DNA of 64,000 bases from Lysinibacillus fusiformis (GCF_007362955.1 NZ_CP041696.1:3286001-3350000); one strand, 5' to 3'. Positions 51,346 through 61,788 are shown, counted from the first letter of the stretch. The notes: generated by a model from the letters alone, not told the origin. Numbers and translations are program-made.

Positions 51346-52215
51346 ATGGCTATATACAATAAGAATAAGTTAGCGCTAGTAGAATTTGGTGAAAATGATA
51401 TTTCGGAGTTAATTGAATTATCGGCATCAGTTGAGTGGGATTATGATGAATTTGAAATTGCCACGGTATTGTCTTCTGGCAAAATATTTGGCCACAAAGA
51501 TGCAAATGGCAAAATCGTTTCAAGTGCGGCAATCATCAAATATGATACAAATTTAGCTTCCATTGGCATGGTGATTGTCCATCAAAATTTCCGAGGATTG
51601 GGATTAGGAAAAGATGCTACACAAAAATGTTTAGACAGTGTGGATGGAGATACCGTTACAATGCTTATTGCGACAAAAGAAGGCGCACCCTTATATGAAA
51701 AAATGGGTTTTAAAACTGTTGATTATGTACAAAAATATCTTGCTGATAACTATATAGAGAGTAATAGGTTTTCGACCGATGATATGACGATTGTAAATTA
51801 TAATGAGAAAGATTTTAATCAAATATTAAAATTAGATGAGGCTGCTTTTGGGGATATAAGAAGTAATTTTCTTCAAAATAGAATTAAGCAAGCCAAACAA
51901 TGTATAGTCGTTAAAGATCATAATGGAAATATTATGGGATTCGGTATATCCATTTTAGGGCCAATCAATTTAATGCTAGGACCAATTGTGGCACCTGATT
52001 CTCAAACAGCATCCTTACTACTACATAATCTTGCTTTGAACCATCAAGGGAAATTACGAATTGATGTGCCAGCAGATAACGATGACTTTATCTTGTTTTT
52101 ACAGCAAAGTGGATTTAAAGAAGCCAGTAACCCGCCAGTTATGATTATTAATTCTGTAGAAATGCCAGCTAGAAACAATACATTATTTGCTATTGCCGCT
52201 CAAATTTTTGGGTGA
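51346..52215 (+). CDS. GNAT family N-acetyltransferase, two-domain
   Basis: A 289-residue protein with an N-terminal GNAT domain (VIVHQNFRGLGLGKDATQKC as the acetyl-CoA motif; PLYEKMGFKTVDYVQKY) and a C-terminal half resembling the second GNAT-like domain of YitH-type enzymes (FNQILKLDEAAFGDIRSNFL; FLQQSGFKEASNPPVMI). ATG 51346 is about 7 nt after GGGGGAG; the earlier frame from 51313 is unsupported. Probably acetylates a small molecule; specificity unknown. Confidence 0.78.
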   Translation: MAIYNKNKLALVEFGENDISELIELSASVEWDYDEFEIATVLSSGKIFGHKDANGKIVSSAAIIKYDTNLASIGMVIVHQNFRGLGLGKDATQKCLDSVDGDTVTMLIATKEGAPLYEKMGFKTVDYVQKYLADNYIESNRFSTDDMTIVNYNEKDFNQILKLDEAAFGDIRSNFLQNRIKQAKQCIVVKDHNGNIMGFGISILGPINLMLGPIVAPDSQTASLLLHNLALNHQGKLRIDVPADNDDFILFLQQSGFKEASNPPVMIINSVEMPARNNTLFAIAAQIFG

Positions 52216-52424
52216 AAAAATGCAGACACCCTTTATACCAGAAAACAGAAATTATACACATACTTAAAGTATCGAGCGGCGTACTTTTTTTCTGCTTCAC
52301 TTTTTGCTTTACTTTACAAAACCATTAAATCGCGTAAAAGGTTGATATAACTGCATTTTGAAGCAAATCATGCTATACTTTCCGTACCGTATTCATTAAG
52401 ATAGGTACTGAAAGGTGTGGAATT

Positions 52425-52658
52425 ATGTTATCAAAAGAAAAAATTAATCGAATTAATGAATTATCAGCAAAAGCTAAAACAGGTAATCTTACTGAAGAGG
52501 AAGCAAAAGAACGTACAGCTCTGCGTAAAGAGTACCTGGATACGTTTCGAGCATCGATGCGCGATACAATTGAAAACGTGAAAATTGTAGATGCAGAGGG
52601 CAACGATGTAACGCCAGAGAAGGTAAAACAAGCGCAAAAAAATAAATTTTTAAATTAA
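52425..52658 (+). CDS. ynzC: YnzC, DUF896 family
   Basis: A 77-residue helical hairpin protein. The start [20 protein letters not shown] and the segment [20 protein letters not shown] are typical of YnzC/UPF0291, a Firmicutes family found next to yneAB and tkt. GAAAGGTG precedes ATG 52425. Biochemical role unknown. Confidence 0.9.
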   Translation: MLSKEKINRINELSAKAKTGNLTEEEAKERTALRKEYLDTFRASMRDTIENVKIVDAEGNDVTPEKVKQAQKNKFLN

Positions 52659-52784
52659 CGTGACACAATTCTATTAAGTATGTCATAAATCTCAAATAGT
52701 ATAACAAAACCATTGTTTTCTTAGGCAATGTTGACTAAACTGTAGAAGAACAATATATAGGACGAGAAAGGATGTCACAACATA

Positions 52785-54779
52785 ATGACTCAACATGCGG
52801 ATCAACTAGCGATTAATGCTATCCGAACATTGTCAATCGATGCGATTGAAAAAGCAAATTCAGGTCACCCAGGATTACCAATGGGGGCAGCGCCAATGGC
52901 TTATACGCTTTGGACAAAACAACTTCGCCACAATCCGGCAAATCCAAAATGGTATAACCGCGATCGTTTCGTACTTTCTGCAGGTCATGGCTCAATGCTT
53001 TTATACAGCCTACTTCACCTTGGTGGTTACGGCTTACCAATGGAAGAAATTCAAAACTTCCGTCAATGGGATTCATTAACACCAGGACATCCAGAATATG
53101 GTCATACAGTTGGGGTAGAGGCAACAACAGGTCCTCTAGGCCAAGGTATTGCCATGACAGTTGGTATGGCAATGGCTGAGCGCCATTTAGCAGCTACTTA
53201 CAATAAGCCAGGTCATGATATCGTCGATCACTACACATTTGCACTTTGCGGCGACGGCGACTTAATGGAAGGTGTTGCAGCTGAAGCTATTTCTTTAGCT
53301 GGTCACTTACAGCTTGAAAAATTAATAGTGCTGTACGATTCAAATGATATTTCATTAGATGGTGATTTAGAAAAATCATTCTCAGAAAACGTGCAAAAAC
53401 GCTTTGAATCATATGGCTGGAACTACTTAAAAGTAGCAGATGGTACAGATGTATCAGAGATTAACACCGCTATTGAAGAAGCAAAAAAATCAACAGGCAA
53501 GCCAACACTTATTGAAGTAAAAACAGTTATCGGTTTTGGCTCACCAAATAAATCAGGTAAATCAGATTCACATGGTGCGCCACTTGGAACTGATGAAGTA
53601 GTCTTAACGAAGGCGGCATATGAATGGGCACATGAGCCATTCCAAATTCCTGCTGAAGTGTATGACACATTTAACGCAGCAACAGTAGAGCAAGGAGCTC
53701 AACCAGAAGCTGCTTGGAACGAAAAATTCGAAGCGTATAAAACTGAGTTCCCAGAATTAGCGGCACAATTCGAGAATGCCATGAACGGTAATTTACCAGA
53801 AGATTTTGCATCAGAATTACCAGTATATGAAGTTGGTAAATCTGTCGCAACTCGTTCTTCTTCAGGTGATGCAATCAATGCTATCGCTAAGAAAACACCT
53901 TCATTCTTCGGTGGTTCAGCTGACCTTGCTGGCTCAAATAAAACGACTATGAAGGGCGCTGGCGACTTCTCAGCCGAAAACTACGCTGGCCGTAATATTT
54001 GGTTTGGTGTACGTGAATTCGCAATGGGCGCAGCTATGAACGGTATGGCACTACATGGTGGTGTGAATGTCTTTGGCGGTACGTTCTTCGTATTCTCTGA
54101 TTATGTTCGTCCTGCAATACGACTTTCTGCGTTAATGGGTCTACCTGTGACATATGTATTCACACATGATTCTATTGCTGTGGGTGAAGATGGTCCAACA
54201 CATGAACCAATCGAGCACTTAGCATCATTACGCGCAATGCCAAACCTATCTGTAGTTCGCCCAGCAGATGCTAACGAGTCTGCGGTTGCTTGGGAGCTTG
54301 CAGTAGCATCTGAAAAAACACCTACTGTTTTAGTGTTATCTCGTCAAAACTTACCAGTGCTTAACGCATCGATTGATACAGTACGCGAGGGTGTGGCAAA
54401 AGGTGCATACACAGTATCTCCAGCTTCTAAAGAAGTCGCTGATGCACTTCTAATTGCAACTGGTTCAGAAGTTTCTCTTGCAATTGACGCACAAAAAGCG
54501 TTAAAAGCTGAAGGCGTAGATGTAGCAGTTGTGTCGATGCCATCAATGGATCGCTTCGAAAAACAAGATGCAGCATACAAAGAATCTGTTCTGCCAAAAG
54601 CAGTGACAAAACGTCTTGCTATCGAAATGGGTTCTTCATTTGGCTGGCACAAATACACAGGCTTCGAGGGTGATGTACTTGCAATCGACAAGTTCGGCGC
54701 ATCTGCACCTGGTGAGTTAGTGATGGAGAAATACGGATTTACAGTCGAAAATGTTGTAGCTAAAGTTAAAGCGCTATAA
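52785..54779 (+). CDS. tkt: Transketolase
   Basis: A 664-residue TPP enzyme of the pentose phosphate pathway, moving two-carbon units between sugar phosphates. Features: [34 protein letters not shown], the TPP motif [20 protein letters not shown] followed by [31 protein letters not shown], and the donor-substrate histidine in [20 protein letters not shown]. Length is standard. AAAGGATG lies 11 nt before ATG 52785. Codon use is more GC-rich at third positions than neighbours, as expected for a highly expressed gene. Confidence 0.96.
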   Translation: MTQHADQLAINAIRTLSIDAIEKANSGHPGLPMGAAPMAYTLWTKQLRHNPANPKWYNRDRFVLSAGHGSMLLYSLLHLGGYGLPMEEIQNFRQWDSLTPGHPEYGHTVGVEATTGPLGQGIAMTVGMAMAERHLAATYNKPGHDIVDHYTFALCGDGDLMEGVAAEAISLAGHLQLEKLIVLYDSNDISLDGDLEKSFSENVQKRFESYGWNYLKVADGTDVSEINTAIEEAKKSTGKPTLIEVKTVIGFGSPNKSGKSDSHGAPLGTDEVVLTKAAYEWAHEPFQIPAEVYDTFNAATVEQGAQPEAAWNEKFEAYKTEFPELAAQFENAMNGNLPEDFASELPVYEVGKSVATRSSSGDAINAIAKKTPSFFGGSADLAGSNKTTMKGAGDFSAENYAGRNIWFGVREFAMGAAMNGMALHGGVNVFGGTFFVFSDYVRPAIRLSALMGLPVTYVFTHDSIAVGEDGPTHEPIEHLASLRAMPNLSVVRPADANESAVAWELAVASEKTPTVLVLSRQNLPVLNASIDTVREGVAKGAYTVSPASKEVADALLIATGSEVSLAIDAQKALKAEGVDVAVVSMPSMDRFEKQDAAYKESVLPKAVTKRLAIEMGSSFGWHKYTGFEGDVLAIDKFGASAPGELVMEKYGFTVENVVAKVKAL

Positions 54780-54796
54780 TTTCTAGTATAAATTTA

Positions 54797-54850
54797 AAAT
54801 ACCGCAGTGCTCAGGGGTTAAATCCCAAACGAGCGTTGCGGTATTTTTTC
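54797..54850 (+). terminator. Terminator of tkt
   Basis: AATACCGCA pairs with TGCGGTATT over a long loop and is followed by TTTTC and TTTTTTT. The convergent gene's last codons lie inside it. Confidence 0.8.
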
Positions 54851-55234
54851 TTTTTTTGAAGATTTAGATAAGCTCATCAAGACCGCTGCACATTGTAAAA
54901 TGACCGTTACAACAAAGCAGTAGAAGTCCTTTGGATTCCCACCAAGATTCAGTTCATCGACAATAATGCCACTAAACCAAAGTAGCTGTCCTGAGACAAT
55001 CACCGTTAGGCTAGCGAAGAGTATAGAAAACCAAATCGGCATTTTTTTTATCATGACAATGATGAACATTAAAACCGAGTATAGGACAATGACTTCAAAA
55101 ATTGGTTCAAGCAAAGTAAATGATTGATCACTGACGAAGTTATCGTACGTAAAACGAGTGTCTAAGTAATCGCCTCCTGTTAACAAATAACAACGATTAT
55201 GGAAATGAAAGGTTTCAAAATTTATTTTATTCAC
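54818..55234 (-). CDS. Hypothetical membrane protein
   Basis: A 138-residue protein with three hydrophobic segments (PIFEVIVLYSVLMFIIVMIK; WFSILFASLTVIVSGQLLWF; FYCFVVTVILQCAAVLMSL) after a soluble N-terminus. No family recognised. The RBS is poor (AGAGATG before ATG 55234). It converges on tkt and shares its terminator. A short start at MFIIV is possible but less likely. Confidence 0.5.
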   Translation of the reverse strand: MNKINFETFHFHNRCYLLTGGDYLDTRFTYDNFVSDQSFTLLEPIFEVIVLYSVLMFIIVMIKKMPIWFSILFASLTVIVSGQLLWFSGIIVDELNLGGNPKDFYCFVVTVILQCAAVLMSLSKSSKKEKIPQRSFGI

Positions 55235-55410
55235 ATCTCTGCATGATAAAATTTTATCTAGTATTATTTTCTAAACTATGTACAATGATCGTATAGAGTG
55301 TTTGACTACTTCCAAGATATTCACGAGTTTGGCTCAAAAGTATAGCAATCAATTCGATAAGACAAGTATAGAAAATCATAACACTAGTAAGCGCAAAAGG
55401 ATGAGTGAAA

Positions 55411-56061
55411 ATGAAAAAGTATAGCGTTGTTTTATTTGATTTAGATGGAACGTTATCGGATCCTAAAATAGGCATAACGAAGTCTGTTCAATATGCGTTG
55501 GAGAAGATTGATATTGTTGAAAGGGATTTAGATAAGCTTGAAACTTTTATTGGTCCTCCATTGCAAGTATCATTTAAGGAGATTTATGGTTTGGATGATG
55601 ATTTAATAAATCAAGCAATTACATATTATCGTGAACGTTTTACAGACAAAGGGATGTTTGAGAATCAACTTTATCAACATATAACGACGTTACTCGAACA
55701 TTTAAAGAAGCGGGGGTATAGATTAGCAGTAGCTACTTCTAAGCCAACTGTATTTGCCGAACAAATATTAAATCACTTTAACCTTGCGCAATTCTTTGAA
55801 TTAATCGTTGGCAGTAATTTAGATGGTACGCGATCAGCAAAAGGAGACATCATTGCTGATGTACTAGCGTATTTTAGTGAATTTAATGAAGACCAATTTA
55901 TTATGGTTGGAGACCGTAAATACGATTTGATTGGGGCGAATGAAAACCATATCGATTCTATTGGTGTTACTTATGGTTATGGCTGTCACGCAGAATTGGT
56001 GGATGCAAAAGCAACTTATATTGTTCATAGTGTGAATGAGTTAAAAGAAATCCTCACTTAA
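55411..56061 (+). CDS. HAD-family hydrolase, phosphoglycolate phosphatase-like
   Basis: A 216-residue HAD phosphatase: motif I LFDLDGTLSDP with the nucleophile Asp, motif II in VATSKPTVFAE, motif III Lys in SAKGDII and motif IV MVGDRKYDLIGANEN. A helical cap (C1 type) lies between motifs I and II. AAAGGATGAG precedes ATG 55411; GTG 55405 overlaps it. Substrate unknown; members act on phosphoglycolate, pyrophosphate or nucleotides. Confidence 0.85.
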   Translation: MKKYSVVLFDLDGTLSDPKIGITKSVQYALEKIDIVERDLDKLETFIGPPLQVSFKEIYGLDDDLINQAITYYRERFTDKGMFENQLYQHITTLLEHLKKRGYRLAVATSKPTVFAEQILNHFNLAQFFELIVGSNLDGTRSAKGDIIADVLAYFSEFNEDQFIMVGDRKYDLIGANENHIDSIGVTYGYGCHAELVDAKATYIVHSVNELKEILT

Positions 56062-56075
56062 TTTTAGATAGTGTG

Positions 56076-56106
56076 AAAAGATCCATGCCATTCATGGATC
56101 TTTTTT
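56076..56106 (+). terminator. Terminator of the HAD gene
   Basis: AAAAGATCCATG pairs perfectly with 56093-56104 around 5 nt, followed by TT. Confidence 0.85.
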
Positions 56107-56181
56107 AGTGCAGCTCTTTAAATTGTAAAATCGCTGATAGCATCACATACTACGCTGAAAACTTTGTGAAACCGAAAAAAT

Positions 56182-56814
56182 TTACTTAGCTAAACCATTT
56201 TGGAATGCATAGACAACAGCTTGTGTGCGATCCTGTACATCCAGCTTAGCTAAGATATTGCTGACATGTGTTTTGACAGTTTTTAAAGCAATGTATAAGT
56301 CATCAGCAATCTCCTGGTTTGCTTTGCCTTTCGCCATCAGCAATAATACTTCCATTTCACGGTCGGTTAGCTGCTCATAGAGTGGTGTGTTTGTACCGTG
56401 ACGCATACGATGCATCATTTTAGAAGTTACTTCTGGCTCCAATACCGTTTCACCGCCAATTGTTTTACGGATAGCGTCGGCAATTTGTTTGGCGTTCGAT
56501 GTTTTTAAAATATAGCTAACAGCACCAGCCTCTAGTGCAGGATAGACTTTGTCATCATCTAAAAAGCTTGTGACCATCATAATTTTCGCCTCTGGCCATG
56601 CTTCTAAAATTTTAACAGTCGCCTCAGCGCCAGTCATAACAGGCATGACATTGTCCATTAGAATAATGTCCGGACGCAGGGCGAGGGCTCGTTCTACAGC
56701 CTCCGCACCATTTTCGGCTTCACCAACAACAGTAATGTCGGGCTGTGCAGACAGGTAGGCAGACACGCCTATGCGTACCATCTCGTGGTCATCCACTATT
56801 AATACTTGAATCAA
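56182..56814 (-). CDS. liaR: Response regulator LiaR/VraR
   Basis: A ~210-residue NarL-type regulator of cell-envelope stress. Receiver: [14 protein letters not shown], phospho-acceptor Asp54 in ILMDNVMP, Lys in YILKTSN. LuxR-type [23 protein letters not shown] and [21 protein letters not shown] prefer TTG 56814 (9 nt after AAGGAGG); TTG 56823 would leave no spacing. It overlaps liaS, the expected kinase. Assigned by similarity and by the liaF-liaS-liaR order. Confidence 0.9.
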   Translation of the reverse strand: MIQVLIVDDHEMVRIGVSAYLSAQPDITVVGEAENGAEAVERALALRPDIILMDNVMPVMTGAEATVKILEAWPEAKIMMVTSFLDDDKVYPALEAGAVSYILKTSNAKQIADAIRKTIGGETVLEPEVTSKMMHRMRHGTNTPLYEQLTDREMEVLLLMAKGKANQEIADDLYIALKTVKTHVSNILAKLDVQDRTQAVVYAFQNGLAK

Positions 56815-57826
56815 CTTCAACAACCTCCTTGTGCAGTGGGACTTTTACCTCCACAATCGTACCTTCTCCAGGTACAGAAACAATTTTGAACGTACAACCA
56901 ATCTCAACAGCACGTTCCGCAATATTTTGTAGGCCGTAGGAAGTAGACTTATCAGTTTCAACATCAAAGCCGAGCCCATTATCTTGAATACGTAAAATGG
57001 CTAAATCGTCTCGAGCTACGAGTAATAATTCAACCTCAGTGGCCTTTGAATGGCGCAATGTATTCGATAGAGCTTCCTGAGCAATGCGGAATAAATGATC
57101 TTCTTCTGCTTTAGTTAAAGCCATTTCCTCTAGATCGTACTCAATATGGAAATATACCTTTTGCTGTAACTCGATAATTAGTTCCTCTAAGCCTTGTGCA
57201 AGGGTTTTATTATGCAGCGCAACAGGCCGTAAGTGTAGCAGTAAGGCGCGCATTTCAAGCTGGGCTTGCTGCACGACTTTTTCAACCTGCTTTAGACTTT
57301 TTGCGTTTTCATCACTTTCCGTTAAAGCCGAGAGCAACATCGAAGCAGCGAATAATTGTTGGGAAACTGAATCATGGAGCTCGCGCGCAAGACGTTGACG
57401 CTCGGCAATAATGCGTTCTTGTATAATTTTATCATTGGCTTCAGCTCGTTCATTGGAAAGACGCTGTAAGCTTTTTCGCTGTGTATCGATTAGCTCGCTT
57501 GTTTGTACGAGTGCCTTTTTCAGAGGCTTCGGGAGTGCCTGTTTTTTCGGTAGCATAAAATCCGGCTCGACTAATTCCTTTACAAAACGGGTTGCTTGCG
57601 CCTCTCGTGCCCTAGCCGTCATACTAATCCAGCTAGCAAACAGTAGACTAAGTGCAAATAGACTAAGTACAATAACGCCACCTAACGGAATATTATCATA
57701 ATTTTGTTGCCAGAGAGGTTGCCAAACTTTCTCGTTTGGTTCGCCCCACAAAGCAAAAAGGAGGCCGAATGCAGCACCAATCAAAATGAAGAACAAGGTA
57801 AATACTCTTGAAAGAAAGGCAATCAT
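56789..57826 (-). CDS. liaS: Sensor histidine kinase LiaS/VraS
   Basis: A 345-residue HisKA_3-type kinase with two N-terminal membrane helices ([40 protein letters not shown]) separated by a very short extracytoplasmic loop, the intramembrane-sensing layout. The phospho-acceptor His is in [16 protein letters not shown]; the HATPase has [12 protein letters not shown] and [14 protein letters not shown] 57826 follows TGGAGGTG and shares ATGA with liaF; a frame extending to 57856 lies inside liaF. Confidence 0.9.
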   Translation of the reverse strand: MIAFLSRVFTLFFILIGAAFGLLFALWGEPNEKVWQPLWQQNYDNIPLGGVIVLSLFALSLLFASWISMTARAREAQATRFVKELVEPDFMLPKKQALPKPLKKALVQTSELIDTQRKSLQRLSNERAEANDKIIQERIIAERQRLARELHDSVSQQLFAASMLLSALTESDENAKSLKQVEKVVQQAQLEMRALLLHLRPVALHNKTLAQGLEELIIELQQKVYFHIEYDLEEMALTKAEEDHLFRIAQEALSNTLRHSKATEVELLLVARDDLAILRIQDNGLGFDVETDKSTSYGLQNIAERAVEIGCTFKIVSVPGEGTIVEVKVPLHKEVVEVDSSINSG

Positions 57827-58512
57827 TTTCGCAACACCTCCAAATCCCCTAGCCATGTAGCAACATGAATAGTGAGTGTACGCTTCGCATCCTCTGGGTT
57901 TCCATCTGAGAAAACAACACTTTCATTTAGGAGCCGCTGGGGACCAGTATGCAAGCATGTTAACTCACCAAACAACGTCGTATAATGTAAACGAAATGGA
58001 ATTTCATAAGGGATATAAACTTGTACTTTGCCGATGCCTTGTCGAATAGTAATCAGACTGCTGCCAGCTGGTAAAATTGTTTGGGTCGTATCAATTGTAA
58101 TGTCACCTGCAAGTCGTTGGATTTGTACATCCTGCCATTTATAGGCTTCTACAGGTGCAGGCATTGTGCCAAATAGGTCATTTTTGTTTACTGGAAGTTT
58201 TTCAAATTCTAATGTTACGACTTTCGGTTCGTTTTCTTTTTGCAAATAATGATACAGCATGTATAAGAGCAGTAAGACGATAAAAAGGCGCAAACTCCAC
58301 ATTGTAAAGAGTGCAATTGCAATAAAGAAAATTCCTGTCCATTTGAAAAATCGTACATTTTTTGAAAAGCTTAAATAAAGTAGTACAGCCCCAATCAATA
58401 AACAAAAAGCACCACCATTATTAAAGATCGTGAGCTCCACAAAAACGAGTAAAAAGAAGCATAGTACCCAAAATGTGAGTTTATTTGTTGTGAAATTTTG
58501 CAAGAGGGTCAC
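57823..58512 (-). CDS. liaF: LiaF, inhibitor of LiaRS signalling
   Basis: A 229-residue membrane protein with three to four N-terminal helices and a C-terminal soluble beta domain (LAGDITIDTTQTILPAGSSL, QGIGKVQVYIPYEIPFRLHY, FGELTCLHTG), the cell-wall-active-antibiotic response domain. LiaF keeps LiaS off without envelope stress. The GTG at 58512 abuts AGAAAGAAGG with no spacing; TTG 58503, 9 nt away, may be the real start. It overlaps liaS by 4 nt. Confidence 0.87.
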   Translation of the reverse strand: MTLLQNFTTNKLTFWVLCFFLLVFVELTIFNNGGAFCLLIGAVLLYLSFSKNVRFFKWTGIFFIAIALFTMWSLRLFIVLLLLYMLYHYLQKENEPKVVTLEFEKLPVNKNDLFGTMPAPVEAYKWQDVQIQRLAGDITIDTTQTILPAGSSLITIRQGIGKVQVYIPYEIPFRLHYTTLFGELTCLHTGPQRLLNESVVFSDGNPEDAKRTLTIHVATWLGDLEVLRK

Positions 58513-58590
58513 CCTTCTTTCTACTGAAATTGATACGAGAAGGCAAGCTTCCCACGTAAAAACAACCTCATTTTAATTTTCTTCAATCTT

Positions 58591-59061
58591 TTAGTGCTCT
58601 CTTATATAATCTACTATAATATTAGCGTCTTCGGTGAATTGAGGAAGGTTCATTGTTTTTATATCTAACTCTTTGTTAAAACTTTTACCAGAGCCTCTTT
58701 GATCATAATAGACTGCTATGCAATTCTCGGTAATTTCAGGATACAGTGACCGAGCGCTTACACCATAAGGGAAAGGGGAGCCTGGTCCACCATGAAGAAA
58801 TAAACAATATGGTTTTTCTTTATCTTTTTCCTCAACTAGAATATAGTGCTTATCTCCATCGACATTAATTTCTTTTAATTCGCTAATACCGCCATTTTGA
58901 ATTAACTCAGCACTTTCTTTTTTTATTTGTTGCTGTACGTAAAAACGGTAGCTCAACAAAACAATAATAAATAATAACATAAGGCTAAAAAAAGAAACAA
59001 GCCTTATTATAAGTATTTTACAAAACCACCTTTGATTTGTAATTGCGCGGCTTATCACCAA
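58591..59061 (-). pseudogene. Truncated alpha/beta hydrolase (proline iminopeptidase-like)
   Basis: A 156-residue frame with one N-terminal membrane helix (LVSFFSLMLLFIIVLLSYRF) and the front third of an alpha/beta hydrolase: the oxyanion loop LFLHGGPGSPFPYG and VYYDQRGSGKSFN, ending at a stop after DYIREH. The nucleophile elbow (GxSxG) and the acid/His part are missing; complete relatives are two to three times longer. It lies where liaG would be, between the liaIH-like genes and liaF. Probably inactive. Confidence 0.7.
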
Positions 59062-59111
59062 AAGTTGGGGATGACTTTTACAGTTCCTTTGTTATTTTTC
59101 TTCAAAGAAAC

Positions 59112-59141
59112 GGGATGCCTCAAATTTATTTGAAGCACCCC
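59112..59141 (-). terminator. Terminator of the liaIH-like operon
   Basis: GGGATGCCTCAAAT pairs with ATTTGAAGCACCCC (one mismatch, one bulge-free G-U). Leftward it is followed by GTTTCTTTG. Confidence 0.6.
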
Positions 59142-59164
59142 TTATTTCTTTCCATTATAACATG

Positions 59165-59803
59165 TTATTTGCTTTCAATTAGAAGTGGTGAGTTAGCATC
59201 TGTTGCATTTTTTTCGAGTGCTGCAAGGCGTGCCTCAAAAGTAGTGACTTCATGATCTTTATCAATTTGGAATGCCAGCTTATCGATGTACGATTCTAAA
59301 TCTTCGAAATTCGCCTTATTGTTTTTGGCAAGCATGCCGTCCATTTGATGATGCGCTCTTGTCACATTTTCTTTGCCCATTAGCTGTAATTGACGAACTT
59401 TCATATCCTTAATTTTGTGCTTCATTGTTTCGAATTTACGTTCAAGCTCAAAGTACTCGCGTGTGCTTGCCTCAATGCTTGTTTGTAATGTATTTTTACG
59501 TGCTGTGTAAGCTACTACTTCATCTGTAGCGAAGTCGATTAAATCTTGCTCGCCGCTTGTGTTTGCTAATTGTAGCTGCGTCTCACGTTTTGTTAGTAAT
59601 TCTGCGTTTTCCTTGAATTCCACTTCTAGCTTTTCTTTTAGCTGACCCTGACGTTCTAATAATTTGCCAGTTTGTTCTGTTTGTTTCTCAGCTTCACGAA
59701 TGTATTGATTTAACATCGCGATTGGATTTTTTTGTTCCTTCTTATCAAATGCTTGATGTAAATCTGCCTCAATTGTATATCTAAAACGTTGGAATAAGTT
59801 CAT
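59165..59803 (-). CDS. liaH: PspA/IM30 family protein LiaH
   Basis: A 212-residue coiled-coil protein of the PspA/IM30 family that assembles into large rings and protects the membrane under antibiotic stress. Nearly the whole protein is amphipathic helix (NPIAMLNQYIREAEKQTEQT; ARKNTLQTSIEASTREYFEL), with a short C-terminal segment. GGAGCG precedes ATG 59803. It lies 15 nt after the liaI-like gene. The LiaH name follows from the neighbouring liaFSR set. Confidence 0.87.
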   Translation of the reverse strand: MNLFQRFRYTIEADLHQAFDKKEQKNPIAMLNQYIREAEKQTEQTGKLLERQGQLKEKLEVEFKENAELLTKRETQLQLANTSGEQDLIDFATDEVVAYTARKNTLQTSIEASTREYFELERKFETMKHKIKDMKVRQLQLMGKENVTRAHHQMDGMLAKNNKANFEDLESYIDKLAFQIDKDHEVTTFEARLAALEKNATDANSPLLIESK

Positions 59804-59818
59804 TGTGATTCGCTCCTT

Positions 59819-60172
59819 TTATTTTGTTAAATTTGACCATTCTTTTTCAAAGTTAGTAAATGGATCTTCTTCTTTGGCTTCAATAGTTGGGATTTTTACA
59901 TCTTCGCCATTCCATTTTTTATAGATGACATAGATAGTGGCAATAGCTGCTAGACCTATCATTGCTGGGATGTTGGATACTGCTGATAGGACACCAATCA
60001 GACCTACTGTGAACCAAATTATTTTGCCGAATGTCGATTTGCTTCCGATGTAGAAGTGCATGCCAAGTGCTACCAATAAACCTGAGAATAGTAAACCTGC
60101 CAATGGTCCAATTAAGGCAAGTGCGACACATGCTGCGATAATGCCACCTGTTAGTAAAAGAAATTTTTTCAT
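59819..60172 (-). CDS. liaI: LiaI-like membrane protein
   Basis: A 117-residue protein with four hydrophobic segments (FLLLTGGIIAACVALALIGP; LAGLLFSGLLVALGMHFYI; IIWFTVGLIGVLSAVSNIPA; MIGLAAIATIYVIYKKW) and a polar tail. It precedes the PspA-family gene, as liaI precedes liaH in B. subtilis, where LiaI anchors LiaH to the membrane. The similarity is mainly in topology and context. AAAGGAG lies 7 nt before ATG 60172. The promoter should be just upstream; no certain LiaR box was identified. Confidence 0.7.
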   Translation of the reverse strand: MKKFLLLTGGIIAACVALALIGPLAGLLFSGLLVALGMHFYIGSKSTFGKIIWFTVGLIGVLSAVSNIPAMIGLAAIATIYVIYKKWNGEDVKIPTIEAKEEDPFTNFEKEWSNLTK

Positions 60173-60401
60173 ATGGGTTAGCTCCTTTCGTTTGTACCTT
60201 TATAGTACCTGTTTAAATGCTCTGCTAAAACGGACTGGAAATGGATTTTCTTCTAGGTCTTGAGGCTGAGAGAATTTTAAGAAGCCGAAACTAGAAGCTT
60301 TTCGACAAAAATAGAAGATGTATGCCTCCTTCTTTTGACAAATTAACGAGTTTGTTTAGGCTATACTTACGTTAAAGAAACTGAGCGAAGGGGGATTTCT
60401 G

Positions 60402-60827
60402 GTGAGAACCTATTCCATCTATAAAATAAAAGAAGAGCATTTAACGTTTATTTTCGGCAGAGAGCGTAAGTTGTTAGAAATGATGCAGGGCTGTGAAGAT
60501 GCCAATGAGAAATCCTTAAAGGAACTCGCATATATATGTGAAACAATTCGCTTCGATGAAATTGCTGCGATGTTAGAAGCGCAGCTAGATTCAAAGTATG
60601 CGCATTTAGAAAAAGCTCGCAATGCTCTATTTTTAGAACATCCGATAAAAGGGAAAATGGCTATTTATTTGGTGGAACGTAAAATTTGTGTCTATTGTGA
60701 GGGATCACGCATGTTAGATTTGGATCTATTTCAAATGCTGGCAAAAATGAGTGAACGCTTTATTGCTTTTAATAAACAAGAGAATGAGTGCGGTTGGCTA
60801 AAGCCGATGAAGTATACAATGCACTAG
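60402..60827 (+). CDS. sirA: Sporulation inhibitor of replication SirA
   Basis: A 141-residue protein of the SirA/YneE family, made at the onset of sporulation to bind DnaA domain I and block new rounds of replication. The start YSIYKIKEEHLTFIFGRERK, the middle DEIAAMLEAQLDSKYAHLEK and the C-terminal ECGWLKPMKYTMH correspond to conserved parts of the family. GTG 60402 follows AGGGGG. It normally lies directly after tkt; here 5.6 kb with the lia locus separates them. Confidence 0.85.
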   Translation: MRTYSIYKIKEEHLTFIFGRERKLLEMMQGCEDANEKSLKELAYICETIRFDEIAAMLEAQLDSKYAHLEKARNALFLEHPIKGKMAIYLVERKICVYCEGSRMLDLDLFQMLAKMSERFIAFNKQENECGWLKPMKYTMH

Positions 60828-60927
60828 TAATTTTCACGACAATATATAGTAACACGCTACTATTTCGTGTATAATGGAGCGTGGAGAGTTTTTTCTCGGT
60901 ATATTGTTAGTGGAGGAGGTTGGCAAG

Positions 60928-61146
60928 ATGGCAACTTGGATTTGGATTATTATCGTAATTATTGCTTTAGCAGCAGGGGCAGCACTTGGTTTCTATTTCG
61001 CTCGTCAAGCTATGATGAAATATTTAAAAGAAAACCCACCAATTAACGAACAAATGATTCGTATGATGATGGCGCAAATGGGTCGTACTCCGTCTGAAAA
61101 GCAAGTACGTCAAATGATGGCACAAATGAATAAAGTCCAAAAATAA
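60928..61146 (+). CDS. yneF: YneF family protein (UPF0154)
   Basis: A 72-residue membrane protein with one N-terminal helix (IIIVIIALAAGAALGFYFAR) and the conserved tail YLKENPPINEQMIRMMMAQM then GRTPSEKQVRQMM of UPF0154. ATG 60928 follows GGAGGAGG; the longer frame from 60874 is unsupported. It follows sirA as in Bacillus. Function unknown. Confidence 0.92.
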   Translation: MATWIWIIIVIIALAAGAALGFYFARQAMMKYLKENPPINEQMIRMMMAQMGRTPSEKQVRQMMAQMNKVQK

Positions 61147-61163
61147 TAGGATTTTTTTAAGGA

Positions 61164-61196
61164 GCAACTAGTCTAAGACAGACTAATTGCTTTTTT
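61164..61196 (+). terminator. Terminator of yneF
   Basis: GCAACTAGTCT pairs with AGACTAATTGC (one mismatch), followed by TTTTTT. Confidence 0.8.
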
Positions 61197-61310
61197 GTTT
61201 GCATCGAACTGGGATAGAAGTAATGCTTTTTACAAAATTCTTAAAAATCATACAATTCTATCGGAAAACTCGTTATAATAGAAATAATATACAAAAAGGA
61301 GTTGTTCGTT

Positions 61311-61781
61311 TTGCAAAAAGAAAAAACAAATGTAGAAAGTTTTGATCTTGATCATACGAAAGTAATAGCACCGTATGTCCGATTAGCGGGTGTAAAAACA
61401 GGGAAAAATGGCGATGAAGTGTACAAATACGATATTCGCTTTAAACAACCCAACAAGGAACATATGGACATGCCAGCTTTACATTCCTTAGAGCATTTAT
61501 CAGCAGATCGTATCCGAAACTATTCAGATAATATCGTTGATTTCAGTCCAATGGGATGTCAAACAGGTTTCTATGTGTCATTAATAAATCATAATGATTA
61601 TGAGGATTTATTAAATATTTTAGAACAAACATTTATAGATGTTACAAAAGCAACAGCAGTACCTGCGTGCAATGAAGTACAATGTGGCTGGGCAGCAAGC
61701 CATAGCCTTGAAGGTGCACAAGCTTTAGCACAAGATTTTTTAGCAAAACGAGATGAATGGCATATCGTTTTCGCCGAATAA
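61311..61781 (+). CDS. luxS: S-ribosylhomocysteine lyase LuxS
   Basis: A 156-residue metal enzyme that splits S-ribosylhomocysteine into homocysteine and the AI-2 precursor DPD. Metal ligands His58 and His62 sit in [15 protein letters not shown], the catalytic Cys in PMGCQTGFY and the third ligand Cys in [19 protein letters not shown] 61311 is 9 nt after AAAGGAG; TTG 61302 would touch the RBS. It is monocistronic, with its own terminator. Confidence 0.95.
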   Translation: MQKEKTNVESFDLDHTKVIAPYVRLAGVKTGKNGDEVYKYDIRFKQPNKEHMDMPALHSLEHLSADRIRNYSDNIVDFSPMGCQTGFYVSLINHNDYEDLLNILEQTFIDVTKATAVPACNEVQCGWAASHSLEGAQALAQDFLAKRDEWHIVFAE

Positions 61782-61788
61782 AAACAAC

